Made by a program: the position numbers and the translations under genes. A stretch of 64,000 nucleotides of DNA from Pleurostoma richardsiae (lineage: Eukaryota > Ascomycota > Sordariomycetes > Calosphaeriales > Pleurostomataceae), in contig JANBVO010000001.1 of NCBI GenBank assembly GCA_030052745.1, positions 248,001-312,000 on the forward strand, in the 5' to 3' direction. Under the pieces are notes generated by a model, which saw only the letters and a list, made by a program, of their open reading frames with translations, did no database searches and was not told the DNA's origin. How positions within the stretch are numbered: the stretch's first letter is position 1; each line of letters starts with the position of its first letter. Below are positions 43,387 through 55,156 of this stretch, piece by piece.

Positions 43387-45495
43387 ATGGCGGCTGCACC
43401 GACTCCCGCGTCCGACATCGCGGCGCAACTGCGCGCAAAGTTCCGGGACTTCGACAAGAAGGAGGTCTTCGAGGAGATCAAGAAGGATGCTGCCGACAAG
43501 GACGCGAGAAACTTTGCGGTGCAATTCGGACCCGATAGGGTCGAGGTGGCTCTTAACCTGGACGCCGCCGAGGTCGCGCACTTCTTGCAAAGCAAGAAGC
43601 AGCCGGACATGCCCATACGTTGGATGTGAGTGTTCTTTGGTCACGGCTCTGCTGTTCTCTCGTTGTCTCTGGTTGTGTAGTCCTGCTTGCTAACGGTGCG
43701 GACTCGTAGAAACATCTGGGATCCGAGCAAACAGGAAGACGTCGTCCAGAAAATCGGAAACCACTACCAATTCTCCTCGAGGCTGACCAAGTCGATAACA
43801 ATATGGGACCCGCCCAAGAAATATATGGCGAAGGCGGCTGCAGCAGAAGCAGCCGCCAGCAAGAGCAGACAAGGCTCCGATCCGAGGAGGGCGACCTTTC
43901 CAAGAGACGTCGAACAAGGACTGAACGGCCAGGCTGCGAATGGCGTTGCACTGTCGACTTTGCCGGCTGGAGCCCCCAAGTTCTGTCCCGAGGATATTGA
44001 GATGTTCAGGCTGATACATCGTGCGCTCAACTACACCACCATAGATCACGGACAGAGATGTGAGTGACGTGCTCGTCTTCCCTTGGCTCAGTCCCCCGCT
44101 GACTTGATCGGCTAGTTATTTGCATTGGAGCCAACTGGCTACACGCGAGACCTGACATGAAGGCCGACAAGAAGGATGGTCACCACGAGGGCCTGAACCT
44201 AGTTCCACCTAAGCACTGGACGTGGTTTGCCCTTACGAATGAGCGTAAGGTCGCCTCCTATACTTTCCTTCCCGTGCAATATGACTGATCCAACATAGAC
44301 ACGGTACTGTCATTTCAAGAGGCGCCATACTATGACTGCCCGGAGGGTGTCGACCCGGCGAGTTGGGAACCGGCGGAGCTCAAGAACATGCGCTCCAACA
44401 CTCACAGCCTCCTAACCCAGCTATCAGACCATGGCCGCGAAAACAAGTTCGCCTCGTCTAAAGCCGTCCGTCTCGAACTCAAGATGAGGAATGCTACAAA
44501 ATCTGGTCCAAGGGCTCCGACGACCATGCCCGAATCGTCCATCGAGATTGAGGGCGCCACTAATCTGTTCTACTATTTGTTTGAGGATTACTCTGCAGCC
44601 GTTGCCATTCTCAACAAGTCTAATGAGATCCTGGGCCAGCTTGTACGTTCCCGGTGACCCCATATGCATTGATAGTCAGCTAACGACTTGCGTCAAGACC
44701 AAGGATGTGCTCCATATCACTGTAAGGACCCCTTCTCCGTCGGTGCGCTGCTGAGATGCTCATGTGTTGCAGGACCGGAAAAACAAGGGCAAAGACACGT
44801 CAGACATCATCAGAAAGCTCTACGACTTGAGCAGAGAGCTACGGCAGCTGGAGCACCTGTTTGAAAGCTACGCCGCCCTCATACAGCGGATCACCGCTCT
44901 CGGCGTCGAGACGTCCGAAAACCTAGGCTCGTCGATGAGTCTGCAGAGCAATACCAGGGAGGTCAAGCTGTCGCAGACGGCATTCGACCGGTTCGAGAGG
45001 CTGAACGACCGGCTCAAGCTGCTTATGCTCAGCTCTATTCAGGAGTGCCTCGATGAGAAGACATCCCTCTCTGACACGGTATGTTCTTAACCCATCCCCT
45101 ATCCCACACGTCCCGTGCAGCAACAAGCAGCGCTGACAGGGCCCGCGAAGTACTTCAACCTCCTCTCCCAGAACGACTCCCAGGCGACCTCACGGTTGAC
45201 CCGCAGCGCCACGCTCCTCGCCAAGCTCAGCGTCTTCTTCCTGCCCATCAGCTTCATCACCTCGTACTTCTCCGTGCAGATCCCCGACCTGACCGACAAC
45301 TACACGGGGCGCACCTACTGGGGCACCTTCGCCGTCGTCGCCGCCGTCTCCTTCATCAGCCTCTTCTTCTTCAGCCGCGTGCTCGAGTTCCTCAGCGACG
45401 TCCTTGAGGAGCGCGCCCACGGCGTCGAGGACTGGATCGCGCGCCGCCGGCCGTGGGGCTGGCGTGGCCGGGGCCCCAAGAGCCACGAAGAGTGA
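43387..45495 (+). CDS. CorA-like Mg2+ transporter domain membrane protein
   Basis: Fungal CorA-like protein of 588 codons, from seven exons: 43387-43625, 43710-44059, 44116-44244, 44299-44642, 44698-44721, 44773-45078 and 45121-45495. The cytosolic N-terminal 460 residues include RWINIWDPSKQED, ICIGANWLHARPD and a helical region (KDTSDIIRKLYDLSRELRQL) like the CorA stalk. Two membrane helices lie near residues 499-520 (LSVFFLPISFITSYFSVQI) and 531-552 (GTFAVVAAVSFISLFFFSRV). The Gly-Met-Asn motif that follows the first helix in true CorA channels is absent, so magnesium transport is not assured. The fifth exon has only 24 bases (TKDVLHIT), flanked by good splice sites. The last intron is 42 nt. 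Confidence 0.82.
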
Positions 45496-45906
45496 GTAGG
45501 GGAGCTGGCCCCGGTTGGTCGGGGGCTGGCTGTCGAAGTACCAAGGTTGAAACTACTGCTCCGGGCTGGATTTCATGGCTTGGCATGGCATGTCTGTTTT
45601 CGCGACGAAATAGCGTGCATTGTTTGATTGTATGGCAAAGATACCGCTATATGCTTCCGCCAAGAGAGAAGCTCGTTATGTCCTGTTATTATAAGATACC
45701 TTTGCTGCTGAAAGTTACCCAATGCAACGCTTCTGCAAGATCTCGGAAGCATCTCTTTTCCTTTCCCAAGAGTCATCGGCGCCGTAGGGCACATCTATCC
45801 ATATGCGTGAATCATGCCCAACGCCCTCCCGAAGAATAGAAGGATCGCTTTGGCATCCAGAATGTCATAAGCTCATTATATCCTGTTTCCGCTCTCCCTT
45901 GCTCAC
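45496..45906. other. Convergent intergenic region
   Basis: 3' flanks of the CorA-like and cysteine-rich GPI genes; nothing recognisable. Confidence 0.5.
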
Positions 45907-46659
45907 CTATAATTCGATCCCCAATATCCCAAGCCCGACGCCCGCCGCCACAGCGCCCACAACACCAGCCCTTGGCGGCGCCGTCGGTCGTGGGACCCCG
46001 TTCCCGCTGCCGACCACGAACCCGCCCGTCGCCGTCCCGACCTGCGAGCAGTCGGAGCTCTGCAGGCCAGAGCACGCTACGCTCGACAGGCTGCTGCACA
46101 CGCCGGCGGCGCTCGTCACCGCCAGGCTCATCGGCGTGGCCGCCACGACGGTGGTGCCCCCCGCGTCGATGGTCACGCCGTAACCCCCGCTGCCGGACCC
46201 CTGCAGCTCGCTCGTGCAGGCGGCATAGTTGGCGCTGCACTCGCTCACCGCGCTGGTGCAGGCGGCGGAGTCGGCGAAGCTGGTGGCGACGTAGGGGAAC
46301 GGGAAGAAGGTGTTGGAGACGTAGGACGCGCTGGCCGTGCCGGTGGCGGTGCTGGGCGTCACGAAGCTGGCGGGCGCGGTGCCGGTGCAGACGGCGCCGG
46401 AGGGGCAGCACGCGGGCTGGTTACTGGCATCGAGGGCGCAGACCTGCCCGTTCTCGCAGCAGATGTTGGTGAAGGCCGAGCCCTGGCTGGCGCAGCTGTA
46501 GAAGTTCGTGATGCAGCTCTGGCGCTTGAGAAGGAGGAGGTCGTAGTAGGCGGCAGCGGCGGCGGTCTCCACGGGCTGGAAAGGCTGCGGACCGGCAAGG
46601 ACGCAGAGTGGTGCGGCGAGGAGGAAGAGGAGAGTTGGAGTAGTTGGTTTTCGTCTCAT
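45907..46659 (-). CDS. Cysteine-rich GPI-anchored secreted protein
   Basis: Single-exon frame of 250 codons for a predicted cell-wall or plasma-membrane surface protein. A signal peptide covers residues 1-22 (TLLFLLAAPLCVLAG). A Cys-rich module follows at about residues 48-92: SCITNFYSC, ICCENGQVC and ACCPSGAVC, a pattern shared by many fungal GPI proteins. A second set of Cys (AACTSAVSECSANYAACTSE and VCSSLSSVACSGL) follows within Ser/Thr/Gly-rich sequence. The C-terminus (GVVGAVAAGVGLGILGIEL) fits GPI attachment. Molecular function is not known for the family. Strong GC bias gives rival frames in both directions, but only this one has a coherent secreted architecture. Confidence 0.85.
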   Translation of the reverse strand: MRRKPTTPTLLFLLAAPLCVLAGPQPFQPVETAAAAAYYDLLLLKRQSCITNFYSCASQGSAFTNICCENGQVCALDASNQPACCPSGAVCTGTAPASFVTPSTATGTASASYVSNTFFPFPYVATSFADSAACTSAVSECSANYAACTSELQGSGSGGYGVTIDAGGTTVVAATPMSLAVTSAAGVCSSLSSVACSGLQSSDCSQVGTATGGFVVGSGNGVPRPTAPPRAGVVGAVAAGVGLGILGIEL

Positions 46660-47387
46660 CGTGAGGAACGAGAGCTAAGAAGGAGCTATGTGAGACCTGG
46701 TGTGGATCGACACAATGGAAGATACGCGGGTTGCCGAATCACGTACTATCCTGAACCGTACAATAAAGACTGCAGAATATTGCTTGCTTCCCTTGAAAGT
46801 CCTCGATTTGAAAGGGCGGTGAAGGATCCGGGGAAAACGAAAAAGATCAAAGATATCCAACAAGCGGCCGTTGAAAAGCCGGTGAGCTAGAACTAACAAA
46901 ATCAACAATGCGAGGTCACCTCATAGTCGCTTATCGAACAAAAAAGGCGCTGGTTGTATTTAACATGGGTTGTATGCGCATGAAACAGGTTTAGTCAAAA
47001 TATGGCACGCATATACAATGTACTGCAAATGCATCTATTCATGCAGCTCGACCTGAAGTGGGATTGAGTGTGCTGCGATATCATGCAAGCCTCACTCGAG
47101 CTCTCCAGCTCAAGCGGTGGGAGCTGTCTGGGATGATGTCATTGTGTCGGCACGGCAACAAACCATTGAAGGTACCCTGGTCACTTCAATCCCAACCCCG
47201 CAGTTACTCGACCTGTGCAGTCCCTTGGCGGGGTTATCCCGCACGTGATATGCAGGTGATCGCGGTCCAACGCGGAGCAGCACCTGCACCGGCATAGGGC
47301 TCTCTTCTCTCCCTCTCAGGGGTATATAGACAGTCTGCATGGGCTCCAACCTGGCAGATTGCGACTTCTACATCTCAAGAGCTCAGA
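46660..47387. other. Intergenic region
   Basis: Promoter of the cysteine-rich GPI gene and 3' flank of the next - strand gene. 46900-47050 is relatively AT-rich. A GGTACC lies at 47171. No supportable gene. Confidence 0.5.
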
Positions 47388-48371
47388 TTACCCCCGTAAA
47401 TGAGCGAGTATCTGCCGCAGTCTCTGGAGGGCTTTCGTTTCGGGTGGAGGTTGCCCAGGCTTCGCTTCCTCTAACTGTTTGACCTCTTCTCTGGCTTCCT
47501 GGACCAGGGCGCCGAGATCTCCCCAGACTTCGTCCGTGTAGCTAGTGAGAACCCGATGCCATTGCTCGAGCCATATGTGGCCTGCGTCCACCGGATCAGA
47601 GACTCCAAGGGCGATAGTGACTTCGTGACTCGGGGTGATGCCGTGACTGCCATCGTTCGGAGTGCGAAGGAAATCTGGGATGAAGTTGAGCACGTTGTCC
47701 CATTCCGCCTCAGACTGATGGGTCGCTGCGTCCCCTCCGAATAGCGCCGCACGAAGTTTCGGGAGCTCGGACTCAGTGATGGTCACGCCTCCATCAAAGT
47801 CCAATACCTCCTCGTTGTAATTAGCCAGAAGATTCACAACATCTTGTCCGTCGCGCAACTGTTGTTCTTCCACCGATGATGGCTCATGCAGTGCCCTTTG
47901 AGCTGGGACGCTGTGCTCTGCCGGCCCAACCGTCTGGGTCGACCACGGCGTCTGGAGCCCGACTGGTTCCGTGGGTACGAATACACTCGTATCACTCAGA
48001 AACTCAGAGAACGCTGCTTCCTCTGCCGCGATGTGGGCGTCCGTCTGCCCCGAGCGGAAGACACTCGCCGCGCCAACATCTGGTTGGCGGCGTGCGACGG
48101 AAGTTTCTCCAGCATGTGAATCTTTGGTTGATGACGGCCCAGACTTGGCCGTGCTCGATACAGATGTAAGACTCTCCGTGGCCGCCGTATGTCCCGAGAA
48201 CAGAGACTTGGAGAGGACAGCTGCGGACTGGCCGACTTTGGATAAGAGGGAGTCATCATTTGGCTGACGTGCAGAGAGCTCGTGATCCCCGTCCTCCACC
48301 GTTGCCACCTCCTTTCCCTTCCGCTTCACATTGCCATCTGCTCCGGCACTGCCATCTGCCTGACCACCCAT
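47388..48371 (-). CDS. Conserved-looking hypothetical protein with acidic/Trp C-terminal region
   Basis: A 327-codon single-exon frame without a domain I can name. The N-terminal half is Ser/Thr/Ala-rich and disordered, with a Lys-rich patch (NVKRKGKEV). An acidic segment EEAAFSEFLSDTSVFVP lies near residue 120. The C-terminal third looks folded: WDNVLNFIPDFLR, then GHIWLEQWHRVLTSYTDEVW near residue 275, and a helical Glu/Lys-rich end (ALVQEAREEVKQLEEAKPGQ). The aromatic, acidic segments look conserved rather than random, and codon use resembles that of the neighbours. No signal peptide or membrane helix. The WxxxW-like acidic segments recall peroxisomal import factors, but this is not strong enough for an assignment. 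Confidence 0.6.
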   Translation of the reverse strand: MGGQADGSAGADGNVKRKGKEVATVEDGDHELSARQPNDDSLLSKVGQSAAVLSKSLFSGHTAATESLTSVSSTAKSGPSSTKDSHAGETSVARRQPDVGAASVFRSGQTDAHIAAEEAAFSEFLSDTSVFVPTEPVGLQTPWSTQTVGPAEHSVPAQRALHEPSSVEEQQLRDGQDVVNLLANYNEEVLDFDGGVTITESELPKLRAALFGGDAATHQSEAEWDNVLNFIPDFLRTPNDGSHGITPSHEVTIALGVSDPVDAGHIWLEQWHRVLTSYTDEVWGDLGALVQEAREEVKQLEEAKPGQPPPETKALQRLRQILAHLRG

Positions 48372-49764
48372 CTTGCGTTTGCCGACGGCAGCGTCGGGGA
48401 TAGCCGATGTGAGCCTCCAGCTTTATGATGGAACAGTCATCCTCAGGCCATGCAGATCTGGTACAGGTTGTTCACCCCCTTTATCTGAAGAAAGGAGACG
48501 ACATTAAAATGTGTGAAGGTGAGTTTGATAACGATCAGGTGATACTTCGAACAGCAGTCAGGTGGACTGACACAGGACTGACGGGATGCCTGAGAGCCGG
48601 CGTTTTGAGACAGGAGGAGAAAGCTGTGCAGAGGCTGGAGAAGGAGGCACAATGTATAGGCCTTCGTTCAGCGTCGTGTCTGATAGGGTGTTCGAGGACC
48701 AATAGACAGTACGAATCAAGGAAGAGCGAATTGTAGAATGTGAAGCTGTCAAACTTTGGGACGAAATCCAACTGCCTCGGGTGCAGGATGCCAGAGATGC
48801 TCGAGCTCCTCGGTTGATGCAGGCGGGGGAACATGGATGGAAGCCTTACGGCGCCGAGAAGGTATCCGTAGGTATCTTTCTGCGGCCCTTGCGGTGATTG
48901 GAAAGGGAGTGTACTTCCACGGAACTTGACTGCCCAAAGGGCTGTTAGTTGGGCTGGTCAGGGCGAGACGTCCAGTGAAGTGTTGCAGGCCCACGGGCCA
49001 CTGATGGGGCACCACAAATCTTAAGGGAGCCCCGTACGTAGCCCCAAGGCGCCAGCAGACAGGGCAGCAGACATCATAACCGCCTCCCACCGCAAGCAGA
49101 AGCTTAATAACGGGACGGCGAATTGCCAAAACAAGGACTTCTTCACAGCTGCGACCACTGCGTCAAGTCCTTCTCGCAACACCAAACAACACCAACGTCT
49201 CCATCTCCTCCCGCCGGATACCCCGCACCATCACACCGTCATAATTTCCTCCAGAGGTCTGCTCTGCGTGCAATCCAGAGCTCCGCCTCCCTGTTGCATT
49301 GTGCCTGCTCTTTTGAAGAATCCATCCCCAGTCGCGGCTCCCCCTCGATCTGAGTCCGAGTCTGGGTCTGGGTTACTCGTCCGCCGCGTGGAGCCCGAGA
49401 GAAGACGCTAGGTCGGGTCCTGGTAGCTTCCTAACCTTCCTTTGCAGCCCGCACCAGGCCTGAGGCTCTTCCAACCACTGCTACCTCACTACCTAACCTT
49501 ACCCTGCTCGCTTTCTCCGACCGCTTGCCTTACCTCACCTTTGCCCTTCACCCTGTCGTCCAACCATCCCAACCGCCCTCCTAGGCTACCTGGCCTTCCT
49601 CTCCCCTGCTTCGACTGTGATCGGCATTCGACCTATCAGTCACCATCCAACTGCGACCCTCGGCAAGCAAAACCGTGCTTGGCCGCCGCCCGCTCCATTC
49701 CCCTTCGCGATTTTGGTAGAGTGGGGGGTTGCTTCCTCCACCTACAGCTTCGAGACTCGAGAAG
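48372..49764. other. Divergent promoter region, hypothetical gene / PP2A B subunit
   Basis: Upstream sequence for both genes. The right half (49140-49720) is C/T-rich on the + strand, consistent with the leader of the PP2A subunit gene. Frames of up to 172 codons there are Pro/Ser/Leu-rich and follow from the base bias. Confidence 0.55.
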
Positions 49765-51670
49765 ATGGGAGAGGCCGACGCGAACTCGCCGACATGGAAG
49801 TTCACTCAGTAAGTCTCTCGCATGCCTATCTCTCCTGCTGCGCGTCTCGTCCTGTGCGATGCACGATCGCCGCCGATGGATGCGCCATCGCGCCATGAAG
49901 CCATCGCCCACCGGCCACCCCGCCCTCATCACAAGGCCATCTCGTCGACTCGATTACTGACCCTATTACAGATGCTTCGGGGATAAAGGCGACGTGGAAG
50001 ACATCACTGAAGGTATTTCTAAGCTTTAATCCCTCTTGCGAGGTGACTATCGCCTCAGAGCACTGCTGACTATCTATCGCTCAGCCGACATCATATCCAC
50101 AGTTGAGTTCGACCATACCGGCAATTATCTCGCGACCGGCGACAAGGGAGGACGTGTCGTCCTGTTTGAAAGAAACGAGACGGTAAGTCAACAGCCCAGC
50201 ATCGGGGGCCAAGGTGGCGCCAGAGCTGGGAATGAACTGACCACTGGCGCAGAAAAAAACCTGCGAATATAAATTCCACACCGAGTTCCAATCGCACGAG
50301 CCTGAATTCGACTACCTCAAGTCCCTGGAGATAGAGGAGAAGATCAATAAGATCAAATGGTGCCGACGACAGAATGCCTCCCACTACCTGCTCTCCACAA
50401 ATGATAAGACGATCAAACTATGGAAGGTTTTCGAGAAGTCCCTCAAGGTGGTGGCGGAAAACAACCTATCGCACGACCTGACGCCGGGAAGCCTGGCAGG
50501 TGGAGGGGGAGCTCCGAGGCCGCTGGCGCACCATTTCCGAAACGCATCAGATCTCAAGCTACCTCGTCTCACGCATCATGACACGGTGGTCGCGGCCGTC
50601 CCACGGCGGACATACGCGAATGCACATGCATACCATATCAACAGCATCTCCGTTAATAGCGACGGCGAGACCTTCATCAGCAGCGACGATCTCCGCATCA
50701 ACCTGTGGAACCTGAATATCCAGGACCAGAGCTTCAACATCGTGGATATCAAGCCCGCGAATATGGAGGAGCTGACGGAGGTCATTACTGCGGCAGAATT
50801 TCACCCTGTGAGCTGCAACTGGTTCATGTATGCCAGCTCTAAGGGCACCATTAAGCTCGCTGATATGCGGGAGAGTGCGCTTTGCGATTCGCACGCCAAG
50901 AGTAAGCTCCCCTTGCTCCTAGGAGCTCCACGCAGTCCTCGTGCGGAGGCTAACTTTGCGCGTGTAACAGTGTTCGAGCAAGAGGAGGACCCGTCGTCGA
51001 GATCCTTCTTCTCCGAGATTATCTCCTCTATTTCAGATGTTCGATTCTCCTATGACGGCCGATACATTCTGTCGAGAGACTACTTAACTGTAAAAATCTG
51101 GGATGTCAACATGGAAAGGCAGCCGGTGAAGACAATCCCGATCCACGAGCACCTGCGGCCCCGTCTGTGCGATACGTATGAGAACGACAGCATTTTCGAC
51201 AAGTTTGAGGTTGTCTTCTCGGGAGATGCCAAGAACGTCATGACAGGAAGCTACAACAACAACTTCATGATCTACCCGTCGGATCCCGACAAGGAGGTCG
51301 AGGTGGTGTTGCAGGCGGACAAGTCGGCTTTCAAGGCTAAGAAGGTTGGAGTACCGACACCGATCAACTCGTCGACCAGCCCAACCGCTAATGGCGGTAA
51401 GAAGGGCGGTTCACGTGCTGGCAGCCCGGCAGGAGCGGGCCAGAGAATGCGGAAGGAGACCGACGCAGACCAGATCGATTTTAACAAGAAGATCCTGCAC
51501 ATGAGCTGGCACCCGTTCGAGGATAGCATTGCGATTGCGGCTACAAATAACGTAAGTCACCCTGTCGTTGTTGTTGTTGCTGTTGCTGTCTCCGGTCCTG
51601 GCATACAATAGCCTTAGAATCGTCACGTGCTAACATATACACAAAGCTGTTCGTCTTTTCTGCCCTGTAG
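49765..51670 (+). CDS. CDC55: Protein phosphatase 2A regulatory subunit B (PR55)
   Basis: WD40 regulatory subunit that targets PP2A to mitotic and morphogenesis substrates. Exons 49765-49808, 49972-50012, 50085-50182, 50253-50901, 50971-51551 and 51647-51670 give 478 codons. The N-terminus [20 protein letters not shown] and both PR55 signatures are present: [19 protein letters not shown], and [19 protein letters not shown] followed by [12 protein letters not shown]. Seven propeller blades can be followed to [18 protein letters not shown] and the short last exon LFVFSAL. The fourth intron (50902-50970, 69 nt) is stop-free and in frame, but the family reads HAK[14 protein letters not shown] across it, so it is spliced. 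An insert with Gly/Ser/Lys-rich sequence ([20 protein letters not shown]) near residue 430 is usual in Pezizomycotina. Confidence 0.95.
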
Positions 51671-53769
51671 ATGACTAGGGGGACCTCCTGGTGATCACTT
51701 GGCGCTATCGGTATGGGCTGGCTCGGCTCCTGACAGGGCTACTAAAGTCTCTTCAGGGGTCAGGTACGCACATTCAGCATGAGGGGTATACCCTGAAGAT
51801 GATGGTGATGATGCGTGTGGTCTTATTTGCCATGACTGGCCCAAATCGTGCTTTTGAGGAAGAATTGGTGGAAGAAGTGGTGCTTCCGTCTGGGACAGGA
51901 TGACTGATAACCTTCTAGGCAGATAAAGGCCTGGGCTGGTGTCGACCGGCAATGGCACCAGGCTACTGCATCAGGACGTCTGCCTATGCCTGGGGACAGG
52001 GACGAGGATATTGCAGGGCCGGAGTGGAAGAAGGTAGCAGATACAAATGCACCAGAGAGTCATGCGCAGCAGGCAGCTCTGAGGTGTTTGGCATAGACTC
52101 CATTCAGACAGCAGACATGACTAGAGATGATTCCTCTTATGAAACGAGTGAATAGGCTGTCCATTGTGAACTGCTTAGTCTTGAGCGGCACCTGAGATCT
52201 GATCCTAGCCCTCACTCATTTACCATCCAGGAAGCCCTATTTCGGTAGCTCCATCTATCCATGCATCGACGTTTTCTGCGATTTCATCTTCACTATCATC
52301 AACACCGGGTAAGAATTCGCGAGTGTATTGCTGAGCCGGAGAGCTGCAGGGCACCAGTTCAGGGTCTTTCTGAGATCAGTATTACACCATCCGGTCAGGG
52401 ACTCGATCTAGCTTGTCTCAACGGAACGGTTGCGGTCACTAGTCCTTCATCTTGATGATGACTCAAGCTGGACCATATCTGGGAAACCGCCAACCGGTAG
52501 CTGCTGCATACTTGCATCGGGGTCCGTGAGGGCTATTAAGCTATCAAGACTGTGCAGACCTTGGACTGTAGTTGAATGGATTCTCCATCACCATCGCCGT
52601 TCCTGCGTACTCGAGGTGCAGCTTGAATCAGCATCACACCGCTTAGGGATATGATCCCAATGCAAGGTGAGGGACCTTGTAAAGTTCGAAATACGTATCA
52701 AGGGAGAGAGTGACTCGACGCGGCACAGGGATCCGTTCTACTGCCTGTCTATCTAGATACCTAGGCACCTCGACTAAGGCACGGTAAACATCTGGCAGAG
52801 TGGGTGGTGATGGTAGTGGGTGTGGTTGTTGGGGGTGTCCCCAGACGGCTTTAACTACCCTCCCCGCGGGCGGAGAGCGAACCCGGTTCGGCAGATCACA
52901 AGCCACACGAGATCGGTGCGAGCGGAGTGGGACGGATGCCGTCTGCAGGAGGAAGCTTAGGTTTGGTAGGTCCATCGGCGGTGGCGCACCTCTCCATCTC
53001 CGTGCCGCGCTATGCTCGAAAAAGGAGGAGTCGATGGAGGGCGATGTATCCTTCTCTTGCTGCAGCGTGCGCGCTGTACATCATACCTCCCGTGGAGGCG
53101 TGGACCGCGAATGGCGGCCCCCTTGCTTGCCGCAACACGACCCCTGTTCATTTCCGCTGCGTTGAAAAAACAGCCCGAGATTCCCCACTCGCCTCGTCCA
53201 AAGGCCACTTGGAACTTTAATACTTAACCAAGAGCCGGCCAGGGGGGCCCCCAACGACAAGAATGGCAGCGATTGCCGTACCCGAGATCGACGGCAGGAC
53301 ACACGCTAACAGCAGTTGTTATTTCCTCGGGAACCCGTCATCCTGAGAGCGCAGCGTTCCCGCGGCTCCCACTCCTGCCCTCGCATTCATCCAACTGCAT
53401 ATCCCACCTGCCTGCTGCTCCTCCGCCTGCCGGCCCGCCCTCGTGCCGTCGCGTCAAGCATACCTACCTACGTCCATCATCGACGAGTCCGCCTCCTCTC
53501 CAATCCCGCCGAGCATTCCGCCTGGTCTCGCCCGGATACATGTGCCCCGCGCGTGAACGGTCGTCTCACCCTCTGCCTCTTGCGCCGCTGTACCGAACCG
53601 AGAGCCACAGAGAGCGAGGAGTGGAGGAGCCTTGCTTACCTACGTCTATACGAAACGATTGCTGCTAAGGCGCCACCAGCGGGTGCTGCTACTGCTCACC
53701 ACTCGGTTCTTTTCCGACTACACACTTTCTCGCTTTTAGCCTTCGTCCGGGCGTGCGCCACCCGTGTAA
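51671..53769. other. Intergenic region, PP2A B / nucleotide-sugar transporter
   Basis: About 2.1 kb without a supportable gene. The right part (53300-53760) is C-rich with a 196-codon + frame (53316-53906) that runs past the transporter start in another frame; it is Arg/Pro/Ser-rich and most likely leader sequence. Confidence 0.55.
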
Positions 53770-55156
53770 ATGACCGCCCATTCCAACGCCCGACGACGAC
53801 ACAACCTCCACAAGGCCCAGCAGCATGCCGCTGCGTCCTCGCCCATGACCCCGAGAGTGATCAACGCCGCTCCGTCCCTGGAAAAGGCCGAGATGTACGG
53901 CATTGACGACCAGCGGCCCATGCACTCCCGGGCTATGGCCCTTATGGGCCGCATCTTCATCGAGACTATCCCACAATGGCTCGCCGTCGGCGCCATGCTG
54001 GCCCTGATTTTCGGGGGTTGCTGCAGTAATGTCTTCGCGCTAGAGGCCATCATCAAGTAAGTACCCTCCCCTTTTTACAGGTCAAGTTCCCCTCAACTCT
54101 GCTAGATACCAGCCGCTGACCAGAACAAAACATGTAGGGTTGAACCCGCCAGCGGAACGCTGTTGACCTTTGTCCAATTCGTCTTCGTGGCCATCACGGG
54201 TTACGTGTCACAGTTCGACAAGGACCGACCACCGTTCTTCGTCCGGCCCAACAAGGTGCCGATCCGCCGCTGGCTAGTGAACATCGTGCTGTTCTTCAGC
54301 ATCAATGTATTGAATAACCATGCCTTCAGCTACGATATCTCGGTCCCAGTTCACATTATCCTGCGGTCTGGCGGTAGTATAACCACAATGATAGCGGGCA
54401 GCCTCTACGGGAAGAGATATACCCGCATTCAGATCATGGCCGTCCTCCTCCTGACTGTTGGTGTGATTTTGGCCGCCTGGTCCGATGCCCAGAGCAAGGT
54501 GAGCAATTCCGGCTCTCCACAATCAGGGAAGTGATCAGAGCGAGACTAATTCTGTATAGGGGACCGCTGAGGAACACCATGGAAATCCCAGCTTCGTGAC
54601 TGGTCTTGCCATCTTATTCGTTGCGCAGGTCCTGTCGGCTATCATGGGCCTTTACACGGAAGAGACTTATGCACAGTACGGTCCGCAGTGGAAAGAGAAT
54701 CTCTTCTACTCGCATCTCCTGTCGCTGCCCTTATTCCTCCCCTTCATCCCGTCCCTGACGAGACAGTTCATGAAGTTGGCCAATAGCGCGCCCCTTCCCT
54801 TGCCGTTCGAGAGCGTGCTGGACCTTGACACGGTGCCGGAGCACGTCCAGAGCCGCATTGACAAAATTCGCATACCTAGCCAGCTTGCCTACTTGGTCCT
54901 TAACGTTTTGACGCAGTATGCGTGCATTCGAGGAGTCAACCTGCTAGCGGCCGCGTCGTCGGCACTGACTGTGACGATCGTCCTCAACATCCGCAAGCTT
55001 GTGAGTCTTCTCCTCAGCATATGGCTATTCGGGAACCGGCTCGCTCCGGGCACGTTATTCGGAGCCGTTGTGGTCTTCTTCGCGGGCGGGCTGTACTCGC
55101 TCAGCCCCGGGAAGAAGGTCTCGCGACCTCGGGCCGGCAGCGTCAAGACTGGCTGA
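53770..55156 (+). CDS. YEA4: UDP-GlcNAc-type nucleotide-sugar transporter (YEA4-like)
   Basis: SLC35B-type antiporter expected in the ER or Golgi membrane, supplying UDP-N-acetylglucosamine or a related sugar nucleotide for glycan or chitin synthesis. Exons 53770-54056, 54138-54498 and 54560-55156 (introns 81 and 61 nt) give 414 codons. A hydrophilic N-terminus of about 65 residues precedes eight to ten helices: MLALIFGGCCSNVFALEAII, then FVQFVFVAITGY, VNIVLFFSINVLNNHAFSY and IMAVLLLTVGVILAAW. The family segment DISVPVHIILRSGGSITTMI is present. The last helices contain NIRKLVSLLLSIWLFGNRLA. Sugar specificity cannot be read from sequence alone. Confidence 0.9.

Noticed and set aside
53316-53906. 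196-codon + frame crossing the nucleotide-sugar transporter start
   Set aside because: Arg/Pro/Ser-rich leader sequence in a different phase from the transporter; no domain.
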